A stretch of DNA of 64,000 nt from Cryptomeria japonica (GCF_030272615.1 NC_081409.1:615708755-615772754); one strand, 5' to 3'. Numbered from the stretch's first letter, positions 1 to 11,321 are shown. Numbers and translations: made by a program. Notes: generated by a model not told the origin, from the sequence alone.

Positions 1-515
1 GGTTAAAGGTTTGTTCTGTACCGGTTGATAAACCCTGAACCCTCTACCAATATCTCCTCTTCCTCCAAGAATGCTTTACAAACTATCTATTGATCATATC
101 ATGATATTACATTCACATACAAATGATCTACATAAATATCCTTTGCATCACATAGTTCTGCTACCATGTCATATATCTTATCCTATCTCTTGTCCTATTT
201 CAAAATGACCTAACAGACTGACTTATATACCCTTACAAACAATATGCCTTATGTCGGCTTACAATATAAAAGATATACAATGTCGACCCAATACAATAAT
301 TACAAAATGATTTTACAATAAAACCTTTCGAATCCACACTGATGTCGGCTTCATTGAAATGCTGGATGCCGGTGCCGGTGATGACCCTGAATACACAATG
401 CCAGTATCCGCTGGTGTATACCTCCAAGTGCCGGTATATGCCGGTATATGCCTTCAATAGAATCTTGTTGCCATCAATGACAACATATTATTCCAATGAG
501 TTTCAATTGCCAACA
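1..515 (-). repeat. Partial LTR, A'-type, cut by window edge
   Basis: On the minus strand this begins TGTTGGCAATTG at 515, like the LTR at 7481-8421. It shares patches with that LTR, including the sequence around 'atgccttatgtcggcttac' near 244 and an 'agactgactta.ataccctt' block. No polypurine tract lies beside its start, so it may be a solo or truncated LTR. The distal end lies outside the window. It carries short CCGGTATATG tandem copies near 431-452. No coding region is seen. Confidence 0.55.
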
Positions 516-526
516 ACTATTTACAG

Positions 527-832
527 GAGTTGAGCAAAAATCAACTCTACAACTCCCAAAGATCACCTGCATGCAAACCTGTCACAGAAGGAGAGAAGCA
601 AAAAAGCTATGGAGACTAGAATTCAGAGATCCAGAAAAGAGGAGTCATATTGATTGTGCAACAAGAATGCAATTCAATAATTACAGTTGTTATGAAAATA
701 CAAAGAGAGAATCCTTATAAGAGGATACTCGAAACCCTAAATAATTATAAGATTCCTAAGTTTAGCTTAAGCATGGAGTATACTAGACTAATAATTAAAT
801 AAATAATTATTAGCTAACAAAAGATAACTCCA
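527..832 (-). repeat. LTR copy of family F, inverted relative to 6236-6560
   Basis: Read on the minus strand it starts TGTTGGAGTTATC and runs to a 'gttgatttttgctcaac' end. It matches 6236-6560 along its length, including a 'cctcttataaggattc' TATA-like stretch and the 'ggtttgcatgcaggtgatc' block. It abuts the truncated LINE on one side and another LTR on the other. No primer-binding site or polypurine tract is adjacent, so it is a solo or truncated LTR. Confidence 0.6.
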
Positions 833-839
833 ACACTAT

Positions 840-2246
840 CAAAGCCAATTTCCTTTTTTCGGCCAATCCTTGCCAAAAGAAGGATATCATTTTGTTTACT
901 AATTTTTTATTTGCTCCACTTGAGAGGGATAAACAAGACTATAGATAAATTGGAATAGCAGAGAGAACCGTCTTTAACATGATAATTCTACCTGCCCAAG
1001 AGAGCCATTTTGATTCCCAGGATTCCATTTTCTTATCCATTCTTTCACCCATCAGGTCCCCTACTTTGGAGGTTCTGATCCCTTTGTCTAAGGGTAAACC
1101 TAATTAGATGCAAGAGAGTTTTCCTTCTTTAAAATTGAGGAGAGAAAGGATTCGAGTCTCTATATTCTTTTTTACATTTAAGAAGAATATCTCTAACTTT
1201 GTTTTATTTAGCAATTGTCTTGAAGCTGTAGCGTATATTCTCAAAATTTTATTGAAATGAATTTCTTCGCTTCTTTTTGCTTTGCCAAATAACATTGTAT
1301 CATCTATAAATTGTTGGTGAGTAACTACCTCTACTGCATTAGTAATCCTTATTCCTCTAATTAGACCCTCCTGTTGGTATTTGAGAAAAGTTCCACCTAG
1401 TGATTCAACAAGGATGATAAAAAGGAAGAGTGATATTGGATCTCCCAGCTGAATTCCTTTAGTTTATTTGAAAGAAGCCTTGAGGAGAACTATTAACTAA
1501 TATTGAAAACCACGGAGTAGAGATACAACAAAAAAATATATTGATCCACTTTTTGGAGAATCCAAAAGCCTCTAGACATTTGCATAAGAACCTCCAATCA
1601 ACTTTGTTGTATGCCTTACTGATGTCTAGTTTGATCAATATGTTATGATGTTTGTTGATTTGCAGAGAGTGAATTTCTTCTTGGGATATCATAACTCCAT
1701 CCAGGATTGATCTCCCCAGAACAAAACTAGTTTGTTCTTCTGAGATTATTAAAGGTAAGAGCATCTTTAATTTGTTTGCTAGAACTTTTGAAAGGATCTT
1801 TTAAATGGTATTGCATAGGGAGATAGGTCTAAAGTCCTCAAATTTTGAGCACTTATCTTTCTTTGGGATCAATACAATGAATATGTTGTTGATCTCTTTC
1901 AAAAACCTGCATGAATTTCTGGCTGCCTCTAAGGATTCAGTGAGCTCATTTCCTAAAATAGACCAATATTTTTGGAAGAAACAAGTTGGGAATCCATCTG
2001 GGTCTGGAGACTTATCTAGATGGAGTTGTTTTAAAATTTCTCTACTTCTTGAGAAGATATTTTTTGGTTTATCTTTGAATTATCTTCTTTTGATATGATT
2101 TTTGGAATTTTTCTTAGTAAATCCTTCTGAGAAGCTAGATCCAATCTTTCCCATTTATTAAGAATGTTTTTAAAGAAATCCACTGACTTTTTTGAAATTT
2201 CCTTCAAATCTTCAATCAAATTATCTTGTTCATCTTTAATACTCAA
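840..2246 (-). pseudogene. LINE reverse transcriptase (broken)
   Basis: In life this domain copies LINE RNA at the nicked target. The minus-strand translation shows the linker before RT, then SPDPDGFPTCFFQKYW, then a LIPKK...FRPISLCN block. Next come the EEQTSFVLGRSILDG and LIKLDISKAYNKVDW blocks (about 1740-1600), then GDPISLFLFIILVESLGG (near 1440-1390). The catalytic box reads FIDD, where FADD or FVDD is usual, near 1300. Interruptions include a stop inside 'SLCNTI*KILSK' and frame changes around 1460 and 1310. The protein stops at a truncated 'FFWQGLAEKRKLAL' segment. The family is clear by motif, and the gene is certainly dead. Confidence 0.85.
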
Positions 2247-2718
2247 AATTTTATTAAAATATCTCCTTTGTTTGGTATTGTTATGGAAGAATTTTTAATT
2301 TTTGTTACCTTCTGAGATCCAAACATCTCTTGATTTTTGCTGCCAAAATATTTCCTCCTTTGCTAGGATTTCTTCATGTAGATGAAGTATATCCTTTTGC
2401 TTTAATAATATTTCTTGATCCATACCATAATCTAATACCTCTAAATTTAATTGCTCAATTTCTCTCTCAACTTTGAGTTTTTCCTAAAATATGTTTATAA
2501 ATCTTTCTCTATTCCAGGTAAGAATATTTAATTTAATCTTCTTCATTTTTGCTACAAAAAAAAGAGCTTGGAGCCTTCAAAAATATCTCCATTCCACCAT
2601 TTATCCATCAAGGACATAAATTCTTGATCCCTCATCCATATTTTTTTTTCAATTTGAAGGGGAAATTGATAGGCTTCTTGTGTCTAGTAATAAGTAGTTG
2701 AATCAGATAGTGATTTGA

Positions 2719-3390
2719 TCAAGAGACTAGCATTATAGATGTTTTTAGTTGAAAGGTTACTTTGGAAAGATCCCCTTTATAAAAGAATCTATCTAATTTG
2801 TCTGCTATGTAACTGAAACCCAATCTTTTGTTATTCCACGTAAAAACCCCATTGTCAGTAACTATATCTAATACATTATTCTTGCCAAACGAGTCTCTAA
2901 AGTCTATTTGGGATTGAGATTCTGTTTGAATGCCTCCATATTTCTCTGCAAGATGAAGAACCACATTAAAATACCCTCCTAACACCACATTTTGTTGAGA
3001 ATTATTTTGCATTATCCTTTCGAGGTCTTTCCATAGGGCCAATTTCAAGTTGTTTTGGATAGGTCCATAAATATTGAAGATTGAGATATTTATGTCTTCC
3101 TGAAAGTTTGAGAGTAACCCTATTATCCAACTTTTATTTGATGATTGATGCAAGTATGCTATTTTCCTTAGGTTCCGCTGTATGGTCAACCCACCATCAA
3201 CCCCAACTACCTCGACCAATTCCATTTACTAGTAACCCAATTTCTTAGTGAATGAAGACATCTGATTTTTATTCACTTTGGTTTCCTGAAGTAAGACTAC
3301 CTCTAGTTTGGATTTCTTTATCCAACATCTGACCAGACATTTCTTTGTGGGATAATTCATGCCCATGACATTCTATGAGATTATTTTCTT
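2719..3390 (-). pseudogene. LINE AP-type endonuclease domain (broken)
   Basis: The domain opens with IIS*NVMGMN (normally a W at the stop) near 3390, followed by 'KSKLEVVLLQETKV', the glutamate-containing block of the apurinic-endonuclease-like fold. After a stop near 3228, the reading continues 3225-2719 with FNIYGP, 'VVLGGYFNVVL' and a 'GVFTWNNKR' block typical of plant LINE endonucleases. In family members this nuclease nicks target DNA to prime reverse transcription. The normal GDFN reads GYFN here, so a catalytic aspartate appears lost. Confidence 0.8.
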
Positions 3391-3562
3391 ACTTGCAGAG
3401 ATGGGGAAATCCCCAATCCTTTGCTCCGAAGGTCTGTTATTTTTGCTGATTCTTATCTTCCCTATCAAAAGATCTTAGAAGTTCAATACTTTTTCTTTCA
3501 GGAGACTATCCACATTTTGGTTTTTGTTTTAAACAGGGTTGTGCTAAGATTCCAAATAAATC

Positions 3563-3877
3563 CTATTCTTTTAGGGCTTCATTTGCTTCTACTGATTCAT
3601 GATTATTTTTAGCTGGGTCATTCTCTTCCTCAACCGAATCCTCCATATTCAACATTTTCTTAATTAATTCATGTTTTTGAAACCAATAATCTTCTGTTTC
3701 CCCAATTTGAGGCGATGAGATTCTGAGAAAGTCACTGTTACAGTCTGATTTTTTTTTTTTACACTCTTTATGCTCTACAAGAGGGTTTTTTTTCTCTTTT
3801 GGTCGTAACTTGGTCATACAGAGGCGCTTTTTCAAAAACCTTATATCGTTGGAATTCTCTTTCCGATCTCTATCCAT
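3563..3877 (-). CDS. Hypothetical lysine/glutamate-rich ORF upstream of LINE endonuclease
   Basis: A 104-codon minus-strand ORF, highly charged, with a KKKKSDCN stretch and an acidic C-terminus. It lies just upstream of the LINE endonuclease in the same orientation, so it is probably the linker or tail of the LINE's first ORF. No zinc knuckle or RNA-binding motif is visible. It could equally be chance coding in a LINE leader. Confidence 0.3.
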   Translation of the reverse strand: MDRDRKENSNDIRFLKKRLCMTKLRPKEKKNPLVEHKECKKKKSDCNSDFLRISSPQIGETEDYWFQKHELIKKMLNMEDSVEEENDPAKNNHESVEANEALKE

Positions 3878-3900
3878 TTTGGAGGTTTGAACTTTTGATT

Positions 3901-4246
3901 ATGTTTTTTTGATGGTGGTTTTTGCTGTCAAAGCTAGAGGTTCCCTTTTGCACTCCGGGAGACATCACTTGAGCATCCGAACTCCATTTTTCGAAAACTT
4001 TATATTGTTGGAAATATCGTTCTGTGTACTTTCCAGTCATATGAGTTTTCTTTCCAGATTCTGCTCCAGGTATATTTTATTAAGTTTTTTTCTTTTCAGC
4101 ACTCTGGTGAATATCTTGGATGTTTCAGGTCCCGAGATCTATTTCTTTGAGTAGGATGTCTCATCTTTGGCTGTTCTTTCTATTTCTAGTCTTCTGTCTC
4201 TTTTGATTATTGTAGCATTTTATTTATGCAAACACATTGAGATAAA
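3901..4246. other. Non-coding stretch between LINE and solo LTR
   Basis: T-rich sequence with no convincing gene. It repeats the flavour of 3770-3870: 'ctttatattgttggaa' near 3999 resembles the complement of nearby LINE sequence. It is probably a LINE 5' region. It continues at 5491 once the solo LTR is removed. Confidence 0.4.
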
Positions 4247-4251
4247 GTTCC

Positions 4252-5485
4252 TGTAGCGTCCTAAAATTGTGACACTTGCAATTTTGACTGCATTTGGGTC
4301 TTCACGATGGCGGCGCAACATTGAACTTGAATGGAGACCCCGAAACCTGTTTACGACCTCAAAAACTGCATATTTCTGCACCTTGGCCTGATCCTTCCTT
4401 GCACCCTGCTGTCCCGGGAGGTGGGACCATGGCGCCCAGCGCCCTGGTCCTTCAGGACCATGGCGCCTAGTGCCCTGGTCCCCCAGGACCATGGTGCCCA
4501 GCGCCCTGGTCCTTGGCCCTATTTTGGGCCCGATCTCTTGTTGGGCATCGGGTCTTTAAGTTTGCAATTCGGAAAACAATGCTTCTAGGTCGGCCTAAGG
4601 TCGGAAAAATCAGTCTCTCAACCCTAATTGACAAGTATATAAACTACTTTTCCTCTCCTAGAAAGGGAGAAAGGAAGTAAGCAAGAGCAAGATGTGGAAG
4701 CGATATTCAAACATTCGAACATTCAAGCATTCAAGCATTCCTTCAAGCAATTGAGCATTCTAAGTCTCCATTCAAGACAAGGATTCAACCATTGAAGAGG
4801 AGATCACCTACAACATACAACATACAACATCATTACACCTTCGCATGTAAGAATACAAACATTCTTACAACAAGGTATCAGTACTTGTTTACATTACAAA
4901 CATTTACACTTACAACATTCTCATTTCTTGGTTAATTCCAAAACCGGGGTTTGACCTAAAGGCAAATCCCTAATCCCTAACCCCCCAATCATCCTCTCTT
5001 TTCTGTGTGTAGGTTGCAGGTATGCGGCTGTAATTGAAGATTTGGAATCCTTGTGCAGAGACGAACAGGTCCCCCTTCGTTTCGCGGATTTTTCGGAGGA
5101 CTGTGTGCACTCCGGGCGCCATCGTCCTGTCAACTTTCACTCAAATTTGCAGGACAACATCGTCTCAACATTTTACTGCTAATTTCAGGTCCGCAGCTTC
5201 ATCCCGTGTCCCTATCTCTGTCTACAAGTGAATCTTTCTTACTTTACATGCATTCCTAGTTCAATCCTTCTATCTACATTCTTTACAAAAGAGGGTATCC
5301 TTGGTGTCTTAACCCTTGAAACTCATTTAGAATCCAGTCTTGCATTGTGTGGGATTGGATCTTGTGGGTTTCAACCCCTCTTTTGAATGTAAAGTCTCTC
5401 CTAAGTGAAAACCGTCAACCCTAGTGACCTCCTTTCTCTCTCCATGGAGTGGGGGAACACCTAGGGTTTGATTTTCCGCTTTACA
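4252..5485 (+). repeat. Solo LTR (gypsy-like) with 5-bp target duplication
   Basis: A 1234-bp unit starting TGTAGCGTCC and ending CTTTACA. It is flanked on both sides by GTTCC (4247-4251 and 5486-5490), the hallmark of an LTR-element insertion reduced to one LTR. A TATA box (TATATAAA) lies at 4636-4643, so it reads on the plus strand. Upstream of it are three GC-rich units built on 'ggaccatggcgccyagygcc' (about 4423-4510). Downstream are runs of 'attcaagcattc' and 'acaacatac' short repeats. No internal domain is present. Assignment to gypsy is by length and style only. Confidence 0.8.
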
Positions 5486-5490
5486 GTTCC

Positions 5491-6226
5491 ATCATGGGGG
5501 GGTGGATGTTTGCATTTTGTTTGCCATCTACCTTTGTCAAGTGAATGTTCTTTCCACGACATTAGCCTCATGATGTGTTTCAAGTGAGTGTTCCTTCCAT
5601 GACACTATGTACTTTCTTTGCACCTTCGATGTTCCTGGTTCTTTGTCATGTAGTTCTTGTTGGCCATTTTTTCAGTGTACCTATCCCTCTCCCTTTTCAG
5701 CATTATGGGGAGGTTTGTCCTGATGGTTCTTATGCTTCCTTGGTTCGATTGATCAACTCTTTAGGTTTTGGTGTTTCATGCCATATGTATCTTTGAGTTC
5801 AGTTGTTTGCCTTTGTTTGCCATCTGATTCGAGTAGTGTCATTTGAGGGAACCCATGCAGATTACAGTCTTCTCTACCTGGTCATGTTCTATTTTAGTGG
5901 AGGTTCTTCAGCTCAACAGTTACTCTTCGATAGTGTTTGCAATTATTTCATGCTTCAGTGGTGTTCTTCATTCTCTTCTTTTTGTTCCTATCTTCTGGAA
6001 TACTCTTGTTTGGAGGCTTCTTAGTCCTTCACTTGAGCTTTCATCTCTTCTTGGAGAGGATTTTTGTTCCCACAAGGTTTTCTCCCTTTTCTCCACTTTA
6101 TAGAGATTTTATTGTACTTGGGTACCTCATCAGGCCTAGTTTCTGGGTCCCATTGTTGCTTTCCTGCATTTTTTTCATGCTTTTTTAGTCCTTAGATGTT
6201 TTTAAGCTACTCCCTAAGTTCATCTT
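5491..6226. other. Non-coding T-rich stretch before a polypurine tract
   Basis: No gene is supported; the short ORFs here are unlike any family I know. The stretch ends in a purine tract at 6227-6234 followed directly by an LTR start. It therefore looks like the 3' non-coding end of the internal region of a plus-strand LTR element of family F, without recognisable gag or pol. Confidence 0.4.
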
Positions 6227-6560
6227 AAGGGGGGTTGTTAGAGTAATCTTTTATTAGCTAATAATTATTTATTTAATTATTAGTCTATTATACTCTATGC
6301 TTAAGATAAACTTAGGAATCTTATAATTCTTTAGGGTTTTCTCCTTTAGGGTTTCGAGTATCCTCTTATAAGGATTCTGTCTTTGTATTTTAATAAAAAC
6401 TATAATTATTGAATTGCATTCTTGTTGCACAGTCAATATGACTCCTCTTTTCTGGATCTTTGAATTTTGGCCTCCATAGCTATTTTGCTTCTCTCTTTCT
6501 GTGACAGGTTTGCATGCAGGTGATCTTTGGGAGCTGTAGAGTTGATTTTTCCTCAACTCC
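6227..6560 (+). repeat. Polypurine tract and LTR of family F
   Basis: AAGGGGGG at 6227-6234 is followed by TGTTAGAGTAATC at 6236. This is the usual layout of polypurine tract and 3' LTR start. The LTR matches the inverted copy at 527-832 through its 'ttattagctaataatt' start, TATA-like 'cctcttataagg' and 'gttgatttttcctcaac' end. The exact 3' border is uncertain within a few bases, because the two copies diverge after 'caactcc'. Confidence 0.6.
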
Positions 6561-6562
6561 AA

Positions 6563-7475
6563 TAGTCATAAACTACTGCCAATTCTCCTATTAGAGGAGA
6601 AGGAGAAGACTGATCCTTAGCTTCAAATCCTAAGGAAGGAGAGGATATTTGAAGGGGATATTGAGCTTCAATATTATTTGAGAAAACTAGAAAGGAGCAG
6701 GCCAGACTAGTAGGGACTAGGCTAGAAAAGGAAGAAGTGATCAATAGTTTCTTTTAAGGCATAGATTGGTACCCTTTAACATTCCTTTTCCCAATAGTCT
6801 CAAAGATCTTCTTTTCTCCATTTTCAAACTTAAAATCTCTAAGGTGAACTTGAATTTCTTATGTCATGCCTTAATGCTACATTCATTCCCAATAGTATGC
6901 CTTCATAATTTTATACATTGTTTATGTAATTGAATCTTAATTTAAAAGCAAATTTCAAGATTTTTTGTTTGGTGACAAAACAAACTTCCTACCCTAGATC
7001 CTTCTTTATAGTAGACACTATAAAAAACATTTCATATATATTGTTAGGATAAGATTTTTCATTTTTGTGTAGTTTAGTAGGATCTATTTTGTTTTTTATT
7101 TATATCATAATTCCCAACAAAACAATTCAATCCATGATCAATATAATAAATCTCATTGATGTTTCTTATAGGGTCTTCCACTACATGCAACATTTTCTTC
7201 TCTTCTACTAGCTTGGATTTTTGCCATTGACTATGCTGGTAGCAAAAGAAGAATCCATTCAAATTATACCTCAATATTAGTAGACCAATTGATCGATAGG
7301 TGAGATTATGCCACTATAATATCCATTGTATATTTGATGCTAGGAAAGTCAAGAAGGTTGAACGCAACTTCATTGACGATCAGACCAACATAAATCTCTC
7401 TAAACTCCATTGTAATTTTTTTTCTAAAATATTTTAGTATCTTTAATTCAAATTTATTTATAACTTCTAATGGTA
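6563..7475 (-). pseudogene. Degenerate retrotransposon H, retropepsin-region remnant (left part)
   Basis: The minus strand from about 7475 to 7311 reads PLEVINKFELKILKYF, then MEFREIYVGLIVNEVAFNLL. This is the continuation of the retropepsin segment found at 16262-16209 once element A' is removed. Further left only short broken frames remain, such as a 66-codon stretch at 7274-7074, and I cannot name them. The whole is a dead fragment of an LTR element, probably gypsy. Confidence 0.5.
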
Positions 7476-7480
7476 TGACA

Positions 7481-8421
7481 TGTTGGAATCAAAGAACACT
7501 GAGAGGGGGGGTGGGGGGGGTGAATCAGTGTTCTACCAGTGAGATCAATTTTAACCTTATTAACAAAGTAATTCAGTAACTGGTAACCATAAAAGAATAT
7601 AATAGTAAGTAGAAATGATGCCACCACAAGAACATACACCATAACACAAAGATTTATATGTGGAAAACATCAAAGAGGAAAAACCATAGTGGGATTGGTG
7701 ATACACAATATCTATCCATTGGCTAAATGAATAAATATTACAACAGGGTCCTGCACATGCAGGAAGACCAACAACCTAGAACACATTTCTCATCACAAAA
7801 GGAGCCTCACTGATTACAAACACAAAATACTGGTTTACAAACAAAATCATGAACTCAGAGAATGCATATGCTATGCTGGATGAGTTCCGGTTCAAGCATT
7901 GTCTATACCAATTTTCACTGTGTCCTCCTTTACCGGTAACTTATTTCACATCCCATACTTCTAAACCAATAACCAAGACTGACTACAAAATATTATATTC
8001 GCATTCAGTCGATCAACATTTCTTCCACAATATCAAACCACTATATATTCCTTCTCTCTCTATGTATATCCAAAATAACCTAATCAGACTGACTTAAATA
8101 CCCTTCCCAAACATGAATGCCTTATGTCAGCTTACAATAATATTACAATTTATTTACATGTCGGCTTAGACAAAAATAAATACATTAAACTTTGTGACCG
8201 ATGCCACTGATTGTTGCTATGTAAACCTGCCAGATCAATCTCCTATGTCAGCCTCATATACCGGTTCCTAGTTTTCAGGTTTCTCTTGTCTGTCGGATGA
8301 CTTGAATGCCGATTGTCGAATCATGAATACCAGTGAGTACCGGTTAAGTGTCCAACCCAAAATGATGCGTGTTTCCATCAATGACAACACAACTAAACCA
8401 GATGACTATCAATTGCCAACA
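7481..8421 (-). repeat. 3' LTR of element A'
   Basis: 941 bp. On the minus strand it starts TGTTGGCAATTGATAG and ends GATTCCAACA. Near its end it carries the C-rich 'ctgattcacccccccc' block followed by a second C run and 'ctctcagtg', an expanded form of the block shared by all copia-type LTRs in this window. It contains the 'ttttgatg/ccggt' style repeats of the neighbouring LTRs and no coding region. Confidence 0.75.
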
Positions 8422-8435
8422 ATCTCCCCCTTTGG
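8422..8435 (-). other. Polypurine tract of element A'
   Basis: The minus strand reads CCAAAGGGGGAGAT directly before the LTR start, preceded by 'ttgccatcaatg'. The same module precedes the 3' LTRs of A, B and E. A second, weaker copy (CAAAGGGGGAGT) lies at 8563-8574. Confidence 0.8.
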
Positions 8436-8741
8436 CATTGATGGCAATACTCATGTGAAAAATAGATCACTAAAGTGCTGTCCTAGTTCCTCCCAAATCT
8501 AACCCTGCTTCCCCTGAGATATACATTACTTCTTATGTTCGTTAACATTTTTCACAACAACCACTCCCCCTTTGACATCAATGATAAAGGTTGGGAAAAT
8601 GAATGAAATAATTAAATCAAAATGTGTTTACCAGATCTAGATGTACTTGAATATGTCTGGGTAAGCACCCTTCAAAAATCCTAAGTATCCAAACCGATTT
8701 TCAATGTTCCCCAAATAGATACAAACCCATTAAGAATGTAT

Positions 8742-9437
8742 GCATGGAGTTATTCTTTAGTTAGGTCTATTGGTGTGGGTTTATTCATTAATTCTAAAAT
8801 TTCTCGCTTATGAAGTAACAAAGTGTTCAACCGGGGACTTACCAATCCTCTCAATTCCCTAGCTCGCCGGATTAAACTGTCCATATCTTTCTCCAAGGCT
8901 GATATCTTAGATTTTGTAACCAAAATTTGACCATCAATAGCACTGGTCAATGACTGAGTACCATCAAAATTGTAAGCCATATGTTCTAACCGGGCCTTTG
9001 CCTCTTTTATTTTTACCTCTAGGTCAGCTATAAGTTTGCCAGTGTTAGTACAAGACCTATATATACAACTGCATTGATTAAGAGCCTCATCAATCTTTGT
9101 TAGTTGCTATGTCATCTTCACCTTGTTTGATATGATCATATTGTCATAGGTGACCTTCCTAACTGCATTGTATCTCTCTATTAACTGTCGATTTGATATC
9201 TATTGAAGAGTTTGAAACTCTTTTGCAATGTGTTCAGTCAAACTCTTAAGATTAATTGAGGGGCTAGCTACCAGACTAGTGTATCCTGGAACTAGCTACT
9301 GCAAAACTAGAATGGACTTCTCAATGACTTTCTTGTCTTTTGTTCCTTCCTTCCTTAACTTCTGAGCTGCAACATACATCAATTCAAAACTGCTTAGTTG
9401 CTCAATATTCCTCTATCCAAAATCAACTTGACTGGAT
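8742..9437 (-). pseudogene. ORF2 C-terminal coiled-coil remnant of element A'
   Basis: The minus-strand translation from about 9437 runs through 'LVPGYTSLVASPSINLKSL' and into a 76-codon open stretch at 8980-8750. That stretch contains RARELRGLVSPRLNTLLLHK. It aligns by eye with the C-terminal coil of element A's ORF2 (KAKELKCRLSPKLDILISLR) and with LIPGTNLPSIDSSLAQLKLL in element B. It is predicted to be helical and coiled-coil-rich. At least two stops interrupt it. Function unknown. It shows that a third element carried this protein. Confidence 0.55.
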
Positions 9438-9442
9438 GAGCC

Positions 9443-10215
9443 TGTTGGAAAAAGCACACTCCAATGAGAAATTGTAGGTGATTGAAGGTTTTGTCATTGA
9501 TGGCAACCTTGAAATCCTATGACACCGGCACCAGCAAACTCTACATCGGCAGATAGTTTACCGGCAGTGGCAAAGATGATTACCGGCACCCCAGCGGGCA
9601 AGATTTTGTTTATTACATTTTGTATTTAATTGTAATATCTTTTTGTAAGCCGACAAGGCGAATTGTAATAGGACTCATATATAAGTATGAGATCTTATAG
9701 ATCATTTAAGATGCGAACATGGTTAGATTATTGCATAAGTAATATGCAAATATAAAGGTAGATTTTGGAGTAAGGTTTATGGTTACTGTATGAGCTTAAA
9801 CCGGTACTGAACCCGACATAGCAGATGCTGAACCGAAATAGTACATTATATTGGATTTGCATAATCCATTTTGTAAGTCAGTAAGACTTCCTTTTGTAAT
9901 TAAGAAGTGAGCTTTAGGCAGTTGGCCTTCTTGCATGTGTAGGCCCCTATTGTAAGTAATATTCATTTATTGGTCAGTAAGTGAATATTGTGGGTCAAAA
10001 ATCCCACCGAGGTTTTTCCCACACTGGGTTTCCTCGTTAAAATATTGTGTTATGGTGTGCTTTCTATGTTGTGCTTATTGTTCTTATTTACTGCATTAAT
10101 TCTGGTTTACCGGTACACTATTTTGGAATGCAATTTGTTTAATAAGATCAGAAAATCTATAAATCGGTTAGATACTGATTCACCCCCCCTCTCAGTATCT
10201 TTGGGAATCCTAACA
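9443..10215 (+). repeat. 5' LTR of element A
   Basis: 773 bp, TGTTGGAAAAAGC to AATCCTAACA. It contains 'tgtcattgatggcaa' near the start and the C-rich 'ctgattcaccccccctctcagt' block near the end, both found in the other copia-type LTRs. 'catatataag' around 9677-9686 is the likely TATA region. Confidence 0.9.
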
Positions 10216-10217
10216 AT

Positions 10218-10229
10218 TGGTATCAGAGC
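10218..10229 (+). other. Primer-binding site of element A
   Basis: TGGTATCAGAGC two bases after the LTR. It complements the 3' end of plant initiator methionine tRNA, the usual primer of Ty1/copia elements. It marks element A as using copia-style priming. Confidence 0.9.
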
Positions 10230-10286
10230 TTGGTCCTATTTTTTCAAAAGCCTAATAGCTTGAGAGAGATTCTGACACTGGTACAG

Positions 10287-11321
10287 ATGGATAATTTGAG
10301 AAAGCAATTGGAAACAACTCTTGCAGATTATGTTGCAGAAAAGTTGAAGAATATCAAAATTGAAGATGATCTGAAGGCTGGACAGGAAATCATTCAAGGA
10401 CTTCAGGAGAATTATACTATTGCCTGGAATAAAAGAAGAGAACTTCATGCGAAGATGCAGAAAGATGATGATGAAAAAGAAACTCTTAATGATCTTGTAA
10501 GAAAGATGAAACAAGAGAATCTGGCCTTGAGGAATGAGATGCAAGATATGACTATGAGATTTTGTAAAGACATTGAAGACATAAAGAAGAATGAAGATGA
10601 CTTGGCTAGGAGAATCAATGATGCTGCAATTGAGAATCTAAGACTCAATCATGAAAATGATATGTTGAAGATAGATCTAATTCATTTGGAACATGATAAA
10701 ATTGAACTCATGAGATAGAAAGATTTCTTGGAAAATGAGTTAGCTACTACAAATCAACATAAGGAGAAATTCAAGAAAAGTTCAGAAGAAGTTGATGACA
10801 TGTCGAAAAATCATAAACCTAATGGAGACACTAATGGTCTTGGCTTTGAAGTTGGTGAAAGCTCCGATACTGCAAACAATCATGATCACAGTAAATCGGT
10901 AAGACAACCTAATACATACAAATTTAATGGGAAGTGCTTTAACTGTAACAAGTATGGTCATAGAGAAAATCAGTGTAGATCTAACTTTCAGAACACTAAT
11001 GCACCTACCGGTCAATGTTCTAAATGCAACAAAATTGGTCACAATTCAGAAAATTGCAGACTGAATGTAAGATGCTATGTTTGTGGAAGATTTGGACACT
11101 TATCTAATCAATGCAGAACACATACCGGCATAGGATATGGAAAAGATATTCAGAAAAATAATGTGACTTGTTATGCTTGTAACAAGATTGGACATATTAC
11201 AAAATTTTGTAGAAGTAAGGCATCACCAACAAATAACAAAGGACCCAGTTTGAAAGGTAAAGATAAGGTTGATGAGGTAAAGCAAGAATTTTCAAAACAA
11301 TGGATTAGAAAGTTAGATTAG
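10287..11321 (+). pseudogene. Gag-like protein of element A: coiled coil plus four CCHC knuckles
   Basis: The frame runs from ATG 10287 to 11321 (344 codons) with one in-frame TAG at 10716-10718. Residues about 1-160 are strongly helical and charged (coiled coil). The C-terminal half has four zinc knuckles of C-X2-C-X4-H-X4-C type: CFNCNKYGHRENQC, CSKCNKIGHNSENC, CYVCGRFGHLSNQC and CYACNKIGHITKFC. Such knuckles bind RNA in Gag proteins. I see no capsid domain resembling the usual copia Gag. It starts 57 bases after the primer-binding site, the expected gag position. The protein of element B at 46331-47611 has the same layout. The start at 10287 is preferred because an earlier start would translate the primer-binding region. 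Confidence 0.75.

Larger units (their letters stand above)
833..3900 (-). mobile_element. Truncated non-LTR retrotransposon (plant LINE)
   Basis: The minus strand carries, in order, an uncharacterised lysine-rich stretch (3877-3563), an endonuclease (about 3390-2719) and a reverse transcriptase (about 2246-840). This is the arrangement of plant L1-type LINEs. The copy is broken by stops and frame changes. It ends abruptly inside the RT region at 833 against an LTR, with no poly(A) tail, so its 3' end is missing. Confidence 0.85.

Noticed and set aside
9988-10263. Short ORF of 91 codons with a hydrophobic stretch in the element A LTR
   Set aside because: It lies in the LTR and runs into the primer-binding site. 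The other LTR has a similar frame by descent only. No independent support.
10716-10718. Stop-codon readthrough within the gag of element A
   Set aside because: A single TAG inside a coil, not at a gag/pol border. The element B gag is open at the matching region, so mutation is simpler.
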